Source: Bryoerythrophyllum caledonicum (taxonomy: Eukaryota > Streptophyta > Bryopsida > Pottiales > Pottiaceae). Taken from it: a DNA stretch of 64,000 nt. Both the position numbers and the translations under genes were made by a program. The notes below the pieces were generated by a model. It saw only the letters and a list, made by a program, of their open reading frames with translations. It was not told where the DNA came from and did no database searches. Position 1 is the first letter of the stretch. The number at the start of each line of letters is the position of its first letter. Shown piece after piece: positions 35,494-45,656 of the stretch. The stretch is taken from positions 17,147,406 to 17,211,405 of the forward strand of contig OZ020514.1 of the NCBI GenBank assembly GCA_963971425.1, written 5' to 3'.

Positions 35494-38400
35494 TCAGCCA
35501 AGAACCCGTCCCGGGTTCGGTTGACTATATAATTTTAATCTATTTCCATTAATGCGTGTCGCCAGTTGCTTGCCCTCATAATCTTCTAACTGAACTGAAC
35601 CGTTCTGGAAAACCTTCGTGATTTTGTACGGTCCATGCCATCGTAATTGAAATTTACCGGGAAAATCCAAATATCTGCTATCATAAAGTAAGACATAATC
35701 ATTTACAGAAATGGCTTTCTTTTTCAACTTGCTATCATAGTAACCTTTCCGTCGTTTTTGAATGGCTTCCATAACGAGAAATGCATTTGCGCGAGTTTCA
35801 TCTAATTTTTCCAACTCCGTTAACCGCTGTTGAAGAGACTCCGTATCACCGAGTCGATCCCGTATGGCTATTCGTAAACTGGGTATTTCGAGTTCAATAG
35901 GGATAATAGCTTCTGTTCCGTAGACCAGCTGAAATGGAGTTGATTGAGTAGTAACTTTATATGCCGTTCTATAAGCCCATAATGCTGCAAATAATTTAAT
36001 ATCCCAATCCGTACCGGTCCCCATAATAGTTTTGGTCAAGATTTTACACAAAATTCCATTTGTCTTTTCCGTTTGGCCATTAGCCCTTGGGTGATATGGT
36101 GTTGTCTTCCGGTGCTTAATATCATATTTATCTGTTAACGCTTGAATAGTACTATTAATAAAGTGAGTGCCTCGATCACTAACCAGTTCTTTAGGGCATC
36201 CAAATCGGGTGATAATATTTTCATATAGAAACTTAGCAACAGTGCTAGCGTTATCGTTCCGTACTGCAGATGCCTCTGCCCATTTTGTAACATACTCCGT
36301 CGCTACGAGTATATAACGTTTTTGTCCGTTACGGGAGGCAGGTGCGATTGGACCAACAAAGTTGATTCCCCATTTTTCAAACGGTGCTTGTGCTAAAATA
36401 GGAACCAAGGGCATAGCTGAGGAACTTGTAGGGCGACCGACCCGTTGACAGGGATCACAATGGCGTGTATACCGGTGAGCATCCTTAAAGAGATTGGGCC
36501 ACCAATATCGTGAAATCAAGACTTTCCGTGCTGTGGAGTCGCCAGCAAAGTGGCCACCACAACTGTCTTTATGGCATCCGTCTAAAAGCATCTGTACTTC
36601 ACTTTGAAAAATACAACGCCGTAATACCCCATCTTTACCCTTTTTATATAACACGTCCTCCAACATAGTATATGGTATACTCTTTTCAATCAGATTCTTC
36701 TTCATTTTCTTTGTAAAAGTAATAGGAAACTTTTGTGTTGTCAAATATTGAATAAGAACTGCATAATCTGGTGAGACTATATCATTCGCGAATAAATGAG
36801 CATCCGGTAAAGCATCTGGGATGGCTTCCGTACCAAGTTCGGTAGTTAGGCGCGATAAGTGGTCGGCATTAGCATGTTTCTTACCTGCCCTAACCTCAAT
36901 GGTAAATGTAAATTCTTGCAAGAGCAACACCCAACGGGCGATTCGGCCACTCAATTGAGGTTTATTCACCATATACTTAAGCGCATCGTGATCAACATGA
37001 TAAACAAAAGCGTATTCCAATAAGTAGTGACGGAACTTCTGAACGGAATATATCATGCCCAGTGCTTCCCGTTCTGTAACTGTATAATTCCGTTCAGCCG
37101 AATTCAGCTGACGGCTACTATAGTATATTGGGTGATCGTACCCTTTGTCATCCTTCTGGCTTAAAACGGATCCAATTGCCACGTCAGATGCATCGACATA
37201 AACATGAAACAACTTATTCCAATCAGGTGGGATCAGAATAGGCAATGTTAACAATTTTTGTTTCAATGTTTCAAAAGCCTCCGTACACTCCTATGTCCAT
37301 ACTGGTCCCGTATCCTGCGTTGGCTTCTTTAGTAAATTCGTTAAAGGTTGACATATACGAGCGAAGAATTCAATATACCTTCTATAGTAATTGACATGTC
37401 CAACGAAACCTCTGACTCCTGTGACTGTCACTGGTCTCAGTAAATCTGCAATTCGTCTTACTTTATCGGGGTCCGTTGCAATGCCTTTTGCCGATACAAT
37501 GTGTCCTAATAATTTGCCATAGGGCACGCCAAAAGTACATTTTTCCGAATTTAAAGATATTCCAAACTCTGCACATTGGAGTAAGCACTTGTCCAACCAA
37601 TCCAAATAATCGGCCTTACTGCTAAACACGCAAAAATCATCCAAAAAAATCTCCATAGAGATAGGTAGGTATTTTTGAAAAGCTTGAGTCATAATCCGTT
37701 GAAAAGTGGCTGGTGCATTACACAACCCGAATGGCATCACCTTATATGCAAAAGTTCCCCAGTCTGTTGTAAACGTAGTTTTTAAACGATCCTCCTTAGC
37801 GATTTGCACTTGATTGTAACCTGAAAAGCCATCAAGGAAAGAATAACATTCATGCCCTGCTACCGCATCCAGTATACTATCCGTGAATGGTAATGGAAAG
37901 TAATCCTTCAAGGTGACTGCGTTCAGTTGACGATAGTCTTGACAAATGCGTAATTTTCCGTTTTTCTTAGGTACCATAACCATTGAAGAAACCCATTCAC
38001 TGTACGGTACTGGGTAGATAAAACCCACCCGTAACAGCTTATCCAATTCTTCTTTCACCATCAATGAATACTTTGGATTTAATCGATGTTGTCTTTGTCG
38101 GATCGATTTCGTGTTTTCATTAAGATATATCCTATGTTCACCAAGCTCTGGCGGAACTCCCTTCTAGTCTTCATAAGTCCAGGCAAAAGAAGACTTGCGT
38201 GCTCTAAAGAAGTCCGTCCATGTTACTAACGTTTGTCTGTTTATTCCTTCATACAACTTAATGGGCTGGTACTTTCCGTTACTTCCGATATCCACAGACC
38301 GACAAGCCGGGTTCCCAGTATAAGCTTCCTCTAGTGGTACATCCGCACCTGCGTCTGTTATAAAATCTGATGGATTAGTGTTCTCCAGTTCAGGTTCCAT

Positions 38401-41400
38401 ACTACTTACCATTGTGACGTCGTAAGTATTCATCCATTTCGCTATAGCATGATCCGAATTATCGGTATCCAATTGACCTATAGTATATTCTCCCGGTTGT
38501 CCACATTGATAAACTAAATTAAATCCTTGTTGTCTTTCAGTACGTTCCTCAAATATTGATTCCAGTTCCTCCAGATCCTCAGATGAATAACCATTGATAT
38601 CTACTTCAGAGGTGATCTCCGTCAGTGGCACTTGTGATTCCCCATGATACTTTACTGGGTACATCTGCAATACTATCTTCTCACGTCCTCTACTGAGGGT
38701 TAAAGTACCCTTTTCCCAATCATTTTTAGCTTTTGCATTGTATAACCAAGGGCGTCCTAATAAGATAGGATAAGATGAAGCCGAACGGGGTAATTTAAAT
38801 ACCACGTAGTCGATATTAAACTCGTGTCCCGCAATAATAGTCAAAATATTTCGGACCACTCCGACGGGTTTCACTCTACTATGATCCGCCATCCTTAGTG
38901 TTAAGGTTGTAGGTGATATGGAGGTTAGGCCTAAAGTTTCTGCAGTTTCAGCCGTCATCAGGTTCACACTCGACCCACCGTCCACTTGGACTCCCTTTAC
39001 CAATACTCCGTCAATAGAGACATCGATCATCGGGGCTCCAGGGTCAGGATTTAAAGCCATTTCATGGATATCCTTATTCCGTATTTGTCTCCGTATTAGC
39101 GATGCATTGAGTGCAATTCTACAGTCCGGTGCAATTGCCAACAATTGCCTCATTGAAATACTTGGTCGAATTTCATCCAGATCCTTCATAATATCATAGT
39201 GTTGTAAATTTGCAGATATGCCCAGCTGTTTCCTTTTTCTCTTTACTTTATCCGTCTCTCTTTTAGGGATCCATTCCTTTGGTAAGGGTAGTGATGCTGG
39301 CAATATGGAGCTTCCCTTCTGTACTTTCATGTCCAGGCAAAAGTCCGTAACCACTTGTGGAGGTTCCGTGAGTACTGGTGCATCGGTGTTTATAGTCCTC
39401 TCATTCGACTTTGGTGAGCGTGCGCCGGGTACATCACCCAGTAATATAGGCTCCGTTCCTGGAGGTAATATTCTTGGTAATATTTTCGTGACACATCTAG
39501 CCTTCCGTAGAGTCGACCCCTGTTCTATTTCCTGATTTTTGTCCGTATCGTCGGGAAAAATTATCTTCTCCTTGTTACTTCTAGTCTGTACTGTTGCCAC
39601 CAATTCCACTCTATTAGCGGGTAATCCTTCCATGGGGCCCTTCGATGCCTCTAAAGGATTCGTTGCTTGCATATGTTGGTCCTTATTGTTAAAGTTGAAG
39701 GGAGCATTACATTCCGCTGTAGTGTGTCCATTTTGTTTGCAGTTACCACAGAACGTAACGTAATCAACGGTGGCTCTTTCATTTGTGCACTCGCTGGCAT
39801 AATGTCCCATCTGTCGACATCGAAAACACCTAACTGGTCGTTTAATATTTCCTCCCGGTATATCAGACATAGGTACAGGTATGAAACGGCTTGGTGCGTT
39901 CCATGTAGCCTTTGTGAAGGACCCCGGTTGTCCTGTATTTACTCGATTATCCATATTTTGATTCTTCATCCAGTGTTGTGCATTGGCTTCATAATTGTGT
40001 CCTTGATTATATCTATATTGATTATTCTGTTGATTGGATTGCTAACTCCCATTATATCGGTTTTGTGCTTGTACTTAATTCACGTCCCATGGTGTTATTG
40101 GTATCACTTGCTGACCTATATACATCTGCGATCTGGTCAAATGCCAACAACTTTCCGTAGGGTGGGGCTTCCCACATATTTGACATTGACCCTTCAGGTT
40201 CACTGGCGAAGGGCATTCCGTATTCATGTGGCCCTGGCCTTTACAGTTGGTGCACCACACATTGGGTCTGAAGTTCGTTTGTTTTGGTCGCTTTTCTTTA
40301 TCCTTAGCCATATTGACTGCCAATTCTTCCATTTTCTTCGTTAAATTCAACAACTGTTCATTAGCACCCTCTTGTCCTGTTAGCATAACGCCCAGCTTAG
40401 ATCCTTCCAACCTCGGGGGTAAATCTTGATACGGCGGATAAACTATGGATGGGGGTATACTTTGTATTGGTGCTGCATTTATTATCCCTGCTGGATATGC
40501 CCTTGCGGAATTGGATACCGTCATCGGTTTTCTGTGAGTTCCCAATGCCTCCATCCAACTTGGTCCCTTAACTCCATCTGCAGGTATCATTGTCGATCCT
40601 ATAGACAAAACGGGGTCGAAATGACACTCTTCCCACAACTTTGCTCTTAGCAATGAGGCTGCTACCGTAACGGGCCGTTCTTCCTTTACAAACATTCTTA
40701 GTTCAGGTGGGTACAATCCGTTAACCAAGATTGATAACACAAACGTTTCTGGCAAGTCATTATTTGGCCATCGGCGTATTATATCTGCCACCCTCCCATA
40801 ATATGACTCCACAGCTTCTCCTGGGATCATTCGACTATTGATCAGTCGTTCTCTTAACCTATCTTCATAACCCACTGGTCTGAAATGCGCCAGAAATGCG
40901 GCCCTCAACGTATTCCAGTTCGCAAAGTGACCCACCGCCTATCGATTATACCAATCAAATGCCACTTCCTTCAACGTGGCTGGAAACCATCTTAACCATA
41001 CATCTTCCGTTCTGCCATTGTTCGCGACACACGCTGTTAGAAATTGAGATAGGTGCTGGTCTGGATCCGCTCCAGGCCAACCACTAAAAGTCGGTAACGG
41101 AGCAACGTTCGTAGTGCGATCCGTTGCCGCTCCCATTTGTATTACAATTGGTACCGTTGGAAATCGAGGCGGTGGTGGATTTAGTGGGTCAGCCATATCT
41201 TCTTCTTGTTTTTCCTTTTCCTCTTCTTCAAACAATCGTTTTACTATTTGTTCCTCCTCTTGATCTTCGTGATGTTTAGTTCCTGATAGCGCTTGCAGTT
41301 TTGCTGCTGCCGAGTCGAATAAAGTACGTAATGCTCCAAATGTGCCCAAGGGGGTTCCCAAACCTTCCGAGATTCCCTCTCCTTGCGCTTGAGTTCGTAG

Positions 41401-41670
41401 GCCAACTTCTGGATAGCTCCGTCCGTACAACGTTCTCGGGGCTACGGACAATCCCGTCCACAATCGAAATACAGATTCTCTTTCCTCTACTGGGCAAGAT
41501 AGCGCTCGTCGAAAATCTCTTAACCACGGTATAACCCAACACCTTCTTCGTTGGCTTTTCCGTACTCGATCCTCCCGCTCTCTAATTAGATTTCTTGTTC
41601 GCCATCGCCTTTCCCTTCTTGAAATCCAACTATCGACATTCCCTTCAGCATCCACATCTTCGTTGTTCAT
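35494..41670 (-). pseudogene. gag-pol polyprotein, single frame with five stops
   Basis: One frame of 2,059 codons from ATG 41670 to TGA 35494. Gag: acidic N-terminus, then a capsid-like region (about 40990-40700). Four zinc knuckles follow: CTNCKGQGHMNTEC, a variant CQICGKPHPTESC, CFRCRQMGHYASEC and CGNCKQNGHTTAEC. Protease VQVDGGSSVNLM (about 38990). Reverse transcriptase with FLDDFCVF (about 37650) and MPFGLCNAPATFQ. RNase H FHVYVDASD (about 37210). Integrase zinc site HKDSCGGH ... CDPC, then a core with SDRGTHF and NGQTEKTN. The first catalytic Asp is Asn here (KWGINFVGP). The C-terminus lacks a chromodomain. Stops: TAG 40939, TAA 40075, TAG 40042, TAG 38164, TAG 37291. Apart from these the frame never shifts. 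Confidence 0.93.
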
Positions 41671-41734
41671 AATCTTCTCCGAACATTTCCAACATATTAC
41701 ACATAATTTTCTTAATATTTACAATTTTATCAGT

Positions 41735-41752
41735 TCCCCGGCAGCGGCGCCA
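41735..41752 (-). promoter_or_regulatory. Primer-binding site (tRNA-Asp)
   Basis: In sense orientation TGGCGCCGCTGCCGGGGA begins three bases after the 5' LTR. It is complementary to the 3' end of plant tRNA-Asp(GUC), with one mismatch from the usual TGGCGCCGTTGCCGGGGA. This priming site is common in Athila/Tat-group elements. Confidence 0.9.
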
Positions 41753-41755
41753 AAA

Positions 41756-42854
41756 TGTGAAGCATAAAACCGAGATAGTTAAAATAACTATGACTCAGCA
41801 AATTTGTCCCTAGGGAATTGAAAGTTATGTTTTGCCGTAATATTAGTGTCACTATTATATGTAAGTGTGGTCCGTAACCCTTACGAAGCCTTGATTTAGC
41901 ACCATAATCCGTTAATAATCCTCCAAGTCAAGTGCCATTAAGTCTTCCATAACATCCTCCACATCCAAGTGCAAGTACTCTGCCCTCCCTATGGCTTCCG
42001 TTGTCTTGTACTCACCAAGGTTCCATTCCATTGCTTCTTCTATTGTTATCGGTTCAGCGGGAATTCCGTTCTTCTCCTCTTCCGTTCCGTATCTCATTAA
42101 TCAGGTGTAACCTTCTTCTCGTAATCTCGCTCCTATCTCCGTTCTTTGATTCGCTTTGATCCGTATGTAAATCTCGTGGTCGATTCTTTCCTTTTCCACC
42201 CGGTTTACAATTGTCACTCTTTCCTTATCGCTGTTCAACCATCCATACTTCAAATTCAACCAACACCTGAATGCCTTGAATTTCTCCTCGTCCGTTAGTT
42301 CCAATCCTGGCATTACTTCATCTTCATAACCTGATTGTGAATTATGTTCAATTCATAACACACTTTTATTCTGATCATTATTTGATCACTCTATTATTTA
42401 TCTCCTAAATTATCCCGCAATTGCGGTCCTCAGATTTATTTTCATATCAATTTCTTATGATTTTCTTTCTCTCGATTCTCTCATTTCTCCTTCTCGGTGT
42501 CCTTGATTTACTGTCAATTGACTTCATTCACAACGTAATCTTTCTCGATTATTCAATATGCACAACTTCAATTACATTAACTTCCGGAAACAATACAGCA
42601 AAGAAAATAAAGAGATAGCACAACGCGTATCTCGGCACTACAACTGATCAACACAATTGGGCCTCGAGCCAGTTCCAAAAACTCCTACTTAAACACCCGC
42701 AACTCCCAACTGTCTACCCTTTCACCGCAACCGACACTCTTTCCGATCTCAAGTCCGTTGGAAACCCTGAACTTAAGCTCCTAAACCTGTAACTAACTAA
42801 CTTTAACTACAAAAAAGGGTTAACTCAAAAAGAAAGACTATTCTACGTTCTACA
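41756..42854 (-). repeat. 5' LTR of the Ty3 element
   Basis: 1,099 bp with TG...CA ends. It differs from the 3' LTR by two transitions that I can find, which would indicate a recent insertion. Confidence 0.95.
41912..42313 (-). other. LTR-resident open frame (also 32541-32942)
   Basis: A 134-codon frame within each LTR, with one TGA (42103). It starts MPGLELTDEEKFKAFRCW and has a non-repetitive, charged composition (ERIDHEIYIRIKANQRTE; LHLDVEDVMEDLMALDLEDY at the end). It reads in the sense direction. Both LTR copies are identical over it, including the TGA. No domain is recognised; it may be captured coding DNA or chance. Confidence 0.4.
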
Positions 42855-42859
42855 AGCCT
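42855..42859. other. Target-site duplication (AGCCT), 5'-LTR side
   Basis: Matches 32380-32384 exactly and fixes the element boundary. Confidence 0.95.
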
Positions 42860-44290
42860 CTCTTGCTCCTCGACCTTCTTTAAAAGCATCTCAACTTTCA
42901 ATGTCATATTGGCTTGTGCAGTGGGAGGGGACGTAGATAGCGCGGGGGAGTTAACCATCACAAGAGTTTGTTGGCGCTTGTGTGGGGGCGTTGATGCACA
43001 AGCCATCACTTCAACGTTATCGTCAGTATTTCGATCTGAGGAATCAGCCCTATTCTACGAGCGATGGTTGGATGGACCAACACCATCTGCAATCACACTG
43101 GACTGCCGAAGAGCAAGATCCTAATGATCATTCGCACATAATGCACCAATATCTACGCCTTCATTTACGCGAGCAAAAGTGGGGTCTGATGGCTCAGCTA
43201 CCGCAACATCTGAGCTCGTAACATCCACAACAGGCTGCTCATCATCATCGTCGTCATCAACTCGTCTCTTGCCTTTAACCTTACCATGAGGGGGCTTAAC
43301 TGGATATTTTGTCTCATCAACTAGATAATCGTTGGCAACGAAATCCGCTTTGCATAGAGACAAAGCCAACTTGGCCTTGCTTTCCTACCGATCACTCTTA
43401 GAAGTCTCGCAAATGCAGGCACACCTCAAAGATTCGATCTGCAAGGTACACCAGAGACACTAGAAATCAATTAAACTAACTCAAGCGACATATACTTGCA
43501 TTCCATGAAACTACATTACTTGCATATTCAGCTCGAGTCGAGCTGAATATGCAAACAAGAGAGCTCAACAAAAATTCTTACCATAGATGCAATAAGAAAC
43601 TTTGAGCCTCCAAAGGCAGAGAAGACTAAGTCCCCGGGTTTGCACCATTCTTTGAGTGCTTGAAAGTAGAACTCCATCGTGAACTCAATAGTGTTCACAC
43701 GATACTCCAACTCGTTGTACTTGCGGACCTTGGTGTTTGCAACATGAAGCGGATAGACATACTCCTTTGTAACTAAGTTAGGGCGAGCTAACCGCTTAGG
43801 ACCTAGCCAAAGAAGTTCCACATAATCTTTCGACAACTTGTTGCCTATCGGCAGATCTTCGAGACGCTCATACTTGCGAGGAATGTATGCGGAACTATAT
43901 GTCACGTATTTGTCCGCAAACGGGAACTTCTCGGTTAGGGAGAAGACTTGCCTCTCCTCGGTTTTGGTCCCACAAATCCATAGCTAGACATCTGGGTCTA
44001 TCAGTCCAAGGTTGCCTCCAGTCCGCAATGCCTCCGTGAAGTCCCTGAAGAATGGGTCAGCCACCGTTGATGATGGCTTCAAATCTTGCCCGGGAGCTGA
44101 TTTGAAATCGATCAATGCTAGCCGAGACTTTTTGCCGCGTGGATCCCATGTGTTTTTGGGCCACACACCCAACGCATCATTGATGATGTTGTACTTTCGA
44201 ATGTATGCAGATCCGAACGCTTCTTCAAAGTCTTGGCGCTTGTCCAAGAACAATTTAAACCTAGGGTTGTCTATCGTGACATAGTGATAG
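42860..44290 (-). pseudogene. Type I DNA methyltransferase domain, copy 2
   Basis: Starts around FKLFLDKRQDFEEAFG. It continues through LGVWPKNTWDPRG, SRLALIDFKSAPGQ (motif IV position, no DPPY), a TAG at 43984, LWICGTKTEE, KEYVYPLHV and KVRKYNELEY, then motif I LVFSAFGGSKFLIAS. A GT-AG intron (43581-43439) follows directly, and then IESLRCACICETSKSD, the counterpart of RACRAAGRHFMGFKSD in the type II gene. After that come LSLCKADFVANDYLVDE, KGKRRVDDDDDD and the coiled-coil start. TAG codons also occur near 43387, 43121 and 43055. Conservation with copy 1 (LSAWLFICG ... MEFFIKVLELFCKRGE) is clear. Class beta methyltransferases put motif IV before motif I, as here. Confidence 0.75.
43520..43554. 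repeat. Perfect 35-bp intronic hairpin
   Basis: Arms TTGCATATTCAGCTCGA and its complement around a one-base centre. It lies in the 143-bp intron of methyltransferase copy 2. Same core as the hairpins at 8-13 kb but a different outer arm. Confidence 0.9.
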
Positions 44291-44519
44291 TGACGTGCCG
44301 TCATGACGTGACATGTCGTGACAGACCCTCTCGTCACGACACAATAGAGTCAACCTAGGGTCAAAGTTGAACTTTACCCCTATGTATGGTACATAAGTTA
44401 CCTCGGCGTCGAGGAGGCTGTCCTATGTGGCAGTGACATCCTACGTGTATTTCACCACTTTTACCTTGTGCTGTATAGTAATAACCTTTGAGTGAAATTC
44501 AACTCTGTGGGGGGGTTTT

Positions 44520-45350
44520 CGGAGGGAGCGGTTTAGGAGCGGACTGCACGCGGACATGCAATGACTGTCCGTAGACATGGCGTGCACTACGTGCGGACAC
44601 TACAACAGACTGGCTCCGGATACGCAGCGGACTAAACTTGGACCCACGGTCTGAGTGCCGATCCGCGGACTGGCTGCGGATACGCAGCGGACCGTCCGCG
44701 GATACTGGGGCGGACTAGCTGCGGATACGTAGCGGACTAGATATGGACCCGTGGATTGGCTGTGTATACGCAACGGACTGGATGGGAACCTGCGAACTCG
44801 CCGCGGACGCTGCAGACTGATCGCGGACGCTGCAGACTGATTGCGGACTGGCCGCAGACACTACCGGGGACTGGTTGCGGATACGCAAGAGACTGGATGG
44901 GGACCTGCGGACTGGCTGTGGACGCTGCTGCGGACTGATCACGGACTGGCCGCGGACACTGCCGCAGATACGTAGCGGATTGGATGTGGACCCGCGGACT
45001 AGCTGCAGATACGCAGCGGACTGGATGGGGACCGGCGGATTGAGTGCAGACCCGCAGACTGGCCGCGGACACTGCCGCGGAGTGGTTGTCAATACGCAAC
45101 GTACTGATGGGGACCCGCGGACTGGTTGCGGATACGCAACGAGCTGGATGTGGACCCGAGGACTGGGTGTAGATACGCATCGGACTAGATGTAGACCCTC
45201 GATTTCAGTGCAGACCTGCGGACTGGCTACGGATACACCGCGGACTAGCTGCGGACACATCTGCGGACGAATCGTGGATACTTCTGCGGACTAATCGCGG
45301 ACACTGCCGCGGACTGGCCGTGGACTCGCACCGGCCTAGATGTGGGGGCG
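44520..45350. repeat. Degenerate CCGCGGAC / GCGGATACGCAGCGGACT minisatellite
   Basis: About 830 bp made of variants of GGACTGGCTGCGGATACGCA, GACTGGATGGGGACC and GACTGGCCGCGGACACTG. The core GTCCGCGGAC is self-complementary. It yields spurious frames on both strands that encode peptide repeats and are not genes. It replaces the 5' part of the type I methyltransferase gene to its left and lies 3' of the kinase-like gene to its right. Confidence 0.85.
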
Positions 45351-45656
45351 CCAATGCAACGCGGATTGGGAGTAGGGGAGCGCGGATAGGTAGTTAGGAT
45401 ATTTTTGAATTTTATTATTCCATTTTTATTTTTGAAGATACAAAGGGCGGGATTGGGAGACCAAATCAAAACGATTTGTACAAAGTTGTTATTCATTCAA
45501 AATTACAGGGAAGTCCAAAAAGTCAATCTCTTCTTATAAATAACCAAATACAAATTAGACAACACTTTACACCATAGAGAAGATGCTACATACCCTACAA
45601 TATCTAAGGACTATGAAATCACAATATACTATATACTAGTCATTGCTGAAGAAATC

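Larger units (their letters stand above)
32385..42854 (-). mobile_element. Complete Ty3/gypsy LTR retrotransposon, 10,470 bp
   Basis: In sense (minus) orientation: 5' LTR 42854-41756, tRNA-Asp priming site, gag-pol 41670-35494, third ORF 35183-33495, purine tract, 3' LTR 33483-32385, flanked by AGCCT duplications. The two 1,099-bp LTRs differ at two positions that I could find, both transitions (near 32430 and 32457 against 41799 and 41828). The order protease, reverse transcriptase, RNase H, integrase defines Ty3/gypsy. The absence of a chromodomain, the DGGSS protease motif and tRNA-Asp priming suggest the Athila/Tat side of the family. Six in-frame stops and an Asp-to-Asn change in the integrase make this copy non-autonomous. 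Insertion is in a host coding exon. Confidence 0.95.
29222..44290 (-). pseudogene. Type I methyltransferase / coiled-coil / FCP1-like fusion gene, split by Ty3 element
   Basis: Read leftwards: methyltransferase domain (44290-43582), a 143-bp intron (43581-43439), an acidic and coiled-coil tail (43438-42860 continuing at 32384-31909), a 485-bp intron (31908-31424), then an FCP1-like phosphatase domain and tail (31423-29222) with further introns. At 31908 an apparent TAG terminator disappears if the donor TA|GTATATC is joined to the acceptor CCCTTAG|CCTC. The codon becomes Tyr and the frame continues (ILDEDY, then LEFDLIKDDDG), so I treat methyltransferase and phosphatase as one gene. The Ty3 element interrupts the coiled coil, and the frame is exact when it and one AGCCT are removed. 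The 5' part, including any ParB-like domain, is missing where the 44.5-45.35 kb minisatellite begins. Six or more TAG codons interrupt the reading frame. Confidence is higher for the parts than for the fusion. Confidence 0.6.

Noticed and set aside
35494-41670. Alternative genetic code with TAG/TAA read as Gln (as in some green algae)
   Set aside because: It would repair most stops in the Ty3 frame. But RING copies G and H share a TAA at the homologous end of the gene, after which the two sequences diverge in frame. Several TAGs elsewhere replace conserved Trp, and other genes contain TGA lesions. Decay under the standard code fits better.
41735-41752. tRNA gene
   Set aside because: Only the 18-base tRNA-Asp 3' complement is present; it is the retrotransposon primer-binding site.
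44715-45294. Frames of 147-181 codons on both strands
   Set aside because: They arise from the CCGCGGAC minisatellite and encode period-driven peptides on both strands.
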